A stretch of 6,609 bases of DNA, from the NCBI GenBank assembly GCA_003488325.1, contig DNLZ01000321.1, positions 1,812 to 8,420 on the forward strand. Direction: 5' to 3'. The translations under genes and the position numbers were made by a program. The notes beneath the pieces were generated by a model. That model was given only the letters and a program-made list of their open reading frames with translations. It was not told the origin of the DNA and did no database searches. Source of the stretch: Planctomycetaceae bacterium (lineage in GTDB: Bacteria; Planctomycetota; Planctomycetia; Pirellulales; UBA1268). Positions 5,148 through 6,609 of the stretch are shown piece by piece (within the stretch, counting starts at the first letter, position 1; every line of letters begins with the position of its first letter).

Positions 5148-6560
5148 TCACTTCGTCGCCCACCCGTGGAGGCGGCCGGACGTGTCTCCCGCGAGGATGG
5201 TCGCCCCGTCGGACGCGATCGCGACCCGCGTGGGGAGGAGCGCGACTCCCGCCGGCGGCTTCGCGTCGGCGGGCGTGTCGTCGGCGATCGAGAACTTCTT
5301 CACTTCGTTGCCTTCGACCGACCAGAGCTTCACGAGCCCGTCGCGGCCGCACGTGGCCAGTTCGCCCTGCGGCCCGAATCGGCAGTCGAGGACGCCGCCT
5401 GCGTGGGCGTTGGGCTTGTTGACGACCGGCCAGCCGTCGCGGGCGTCCCACCAGACGACCGTGCCATCCTCAGCGCAGGAGGCGACGACGCCGGAGTCAC
5501 TGCGCCACGACAGCGCCCGCACCGACTTCTTGTGGTCGGACAGCGGCAGGATCACGCCCCCGGTCGTGCCGTCCCAGAGGTGGATGTTGCCGATCCGGTC
5601 TCCGGTAGCCAGGTACTTTCCGTCGGGCGAGAACGCGACGGCCGTCACCCAATCGGTGTGCTTCTCGATCGTGGCCTTGAGACTGCCGTCCTCGGTCGAC
5701 ACGAGCTTCACGAGACGGCTCGTGCAACCGATGGCCACGAGCTTCTCGTCGGGCGAGATGTCGGCAGCGATGATCGCGTCGGGTTCGTCGCCGACGCTCG
5801 AGAGCCGCCTGCCCGTGGCGACGTCGAACAGCACGGCGGCGCCGTTCTGCACCGGCTTGCCGCCGGCCGCGAGCAGGAGCCGTCCGGAGCGGCTGAACGC
5901 GAGCACGAGCGGTTCCCCCTCGGGAAACTCGATCGCGCCGAGCGGGCTGCGCGTGACGGGATCGAAGAGGTCGATCGCCCCGTATCCTGCCGCCGCGACC
6001 AGCGCCGCCCGCGGGCTCGCCGCCAACGCCAGCACGGGATAGGCCCGCCGCGTGGGGAGCCGCGTGAACGACGCGAGCTCGGCCGGCATCGCGCCCGGGG
6101 CCCCGTCGTCCGCCGGTGCCCCGGCCTTGAAGCCGAGTGTCCGCATCGCGGCCACCGAGCTGCCCGCGTTCTCGCGCAGGCCCGTGTCGATCCACTGCTT
6201 GATGATCGAGACGGCCTCGGCGGGCACGCGGTCGCCGTCCGGAGGCATCCGCTCGCCCTCCTCCGTCGCGGTGATGACCTCGATCAACCGGCTCGAGCCC
6301 GACCGGCCCGCCATGACGATCTCGCCGCCACCGCTGCCCTTCATCACTCCGGCGTACGTCGTGAGGCTCAACCCCCCCTCCTGCTTGCCGTCGCCGTGAC
6401 AGGTGCTGCAGTTCTTCTTGAGGATCGTCGCGACGTGATCCTCGTAGGTGATCGGCTTCTCCTCCGTCTTCGAGTCGGCGGCGGACACCTCGACACAGGC
6501 CGCGAGGGCCAGCGACCACACGAGGCAGAACGACAGGATTCGGTGAGTCAGGCGATGCAT
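5148..6560 (-). CDS. Exported monohaem cytochrome c fused to a WD40 beta-propeller
   Basis: This is a 470-residue protein. Residues 1-28 form an export signal. A signal peptidase I site after VSA27 is possible, but LALAAC also fits a lipobox with Cys22. The cytochrome part spans about 36-130. Its haem site is Cys51-Ser-Thr-Cys54-His55, and the likely distal ligand is Met105 in ERMPPDGD. It ends in IIKQWIDTG, as in planctomycete-type cytochrome domains (PSCyt1-like). A linker to about 170 follows. Seven WD40-like repeats to the C-terminus then suggest one complete propeller. The clearest are VTAVAFSPDGKYLATG with IHLWDGTTG, VRALSWRSDSGVVASC with VVWWDARDG, and GELATCGRDGLVKLWS. The haem suggests electron transfer in the periplasm and the propeller suggests partner binding. 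Donor, acceptor and partner are unknown. AAGGAG sits 8 nt before the ATG. Planctomycete relatives are often next to DUF1549/DUF1553 or DUF1501 genes, which could lie just beyond the right edge. Confidence 0.94.
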   Translation of the reverse strand: MHRLTHRILSFCLVWSLALAACVEVSAADSKTEEKPITYEDHVATILKKNCSTCHGDGKQEGGLSLTTYAGVMKGSGGGEIVMAGRSGSSRLIEVITATEEGERMPPDGDRVPAEAVSIIKQWIDTGLRENAGSSVAAMRTLGFKAGAPADDGAPGAMPAELASFTRLPTRRAYPVLALAASPRAALVAAAGYGAIDLFDPVTRSPLGAIEFPEGEPLVLAFSRSGRLLLAAGGKPVQNGAAVLFDVATGRRLSSVGDEPDAIIAADISPDEKLVAIGCTSRLVKLVSTEDGSLKATIEKHTDWVTAVAFSPDGKYLATGDRIGNIHLWDGTTGGVILPLSDHKKSVRALSWRSDSGVVASCAEDGTVVWWDARDGWPVVNKPNAHAGGVLDCRFGPQGELATCGRDGLVKLWSVEGNEVKKFSIADDTPADAKPPAGVALLPTRVAIASDGATILAGDTSGRLHGWATK

Positions 6561-6568
6561 CTGTCGTT

Positions 6569-6574
6569 CTCCTT
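6569..6574 (-). promoter_or_regulatory. Ribosome binding site of the cytochrome c-WD40 gene
   Basis: AAGGAG on the minus strand lies 8 nt upstream of ATG 6560. This is a strong Shine-Dalgarno match at ideal spacing and fixes the start. The remaining 35 nt to the window edge show no clear promoter, so the gene may be read from an upstream operon. Confidence 0.85.
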
Positions 6575-6609
6575 GAAGGATTCGGGGAGTTCGTTCGGGC
6601 CTCGGGTCG

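Noticed and set aside
4948..5451. N-terminal extension of the DUF1559 frame by 168 codons
   Set aside because: The extension is Arg-rich, overlaps the 3' end of the cytochrome-WD40 gene, and would bury the prepilin leader inside the protein. ATG 4947 has a good ribosome binding site.
5032..6042. Plus-strand open frame of 336 codons antisense to the cytochrome-WD40 gene
   Set aside because: It has a Ser/Pro/Arg-rich shadow composition. The opposite strand carries clear WD40 repeats in the same place.

Overview
The window reads as a stretch of a high-GC planctomycete chromosome. Three family signatures support this. One is a DUF1559 pseudopilin-like protein with an H-X9-DG tail. The second is a monohaem cytochrome c of the planctomycete type fused to WD40 repeats. 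The third is an FG-GAP/ASPIC-UnbV (CRTAC1-like) protein. The assignment to Planctomycetota is inference from gene content. I cannot name a genus, and Pirellulales-like is only a guess.

Layout from left to right. The plus strand carries the C-terminal end of a secreted beta-propeller protein (to 311). After a 73-nt gap comes a membrane-anchored TPR protein (385-1431). The rest is on the minus strand, read right to left. A cytochrome c-WD40 protein (6560-5148) is followed by a 200-nt intergenic region with a plausible promoter. Then come a DUF1559 pseudopilin-like protein (4947-3880), a small lipoprotein (3857-3336) and the FG-GAP/ASPIC protein (3256-1403). The TPR and FG-GAP/ASPIC genes converge and overlap by 29 nt at their 3' ends. 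I see no RNA gene, mobile element or CRISPR array. No gap exceeds 200 nt.

How the genes may work together. The five complete products all carry an N-terminal export or membrane signal: signal anchor, lipobox, prepilin-type helix or signal peptide. The partial product belongs to a secreted family. The window is therefore a run of cell-envelope or surface proteins. The pseudopilin and lipoprotein genes are 22 nt apart and form a typical planctomycete pair. The FG-GAP/ASPIC gene, 79 nt further on, may be co-transcribed. Three unrelated beta-propeller families lie within 6.6 kb.

I found no convincing previously undescribed system. The best leads are the convergent TPR / FG-GAP-ASPIC pair, the possible lipidation of the cytochrome-WD40 protein, and the propeller-rich envelope cluster. 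All substrates and partners remain unknown.
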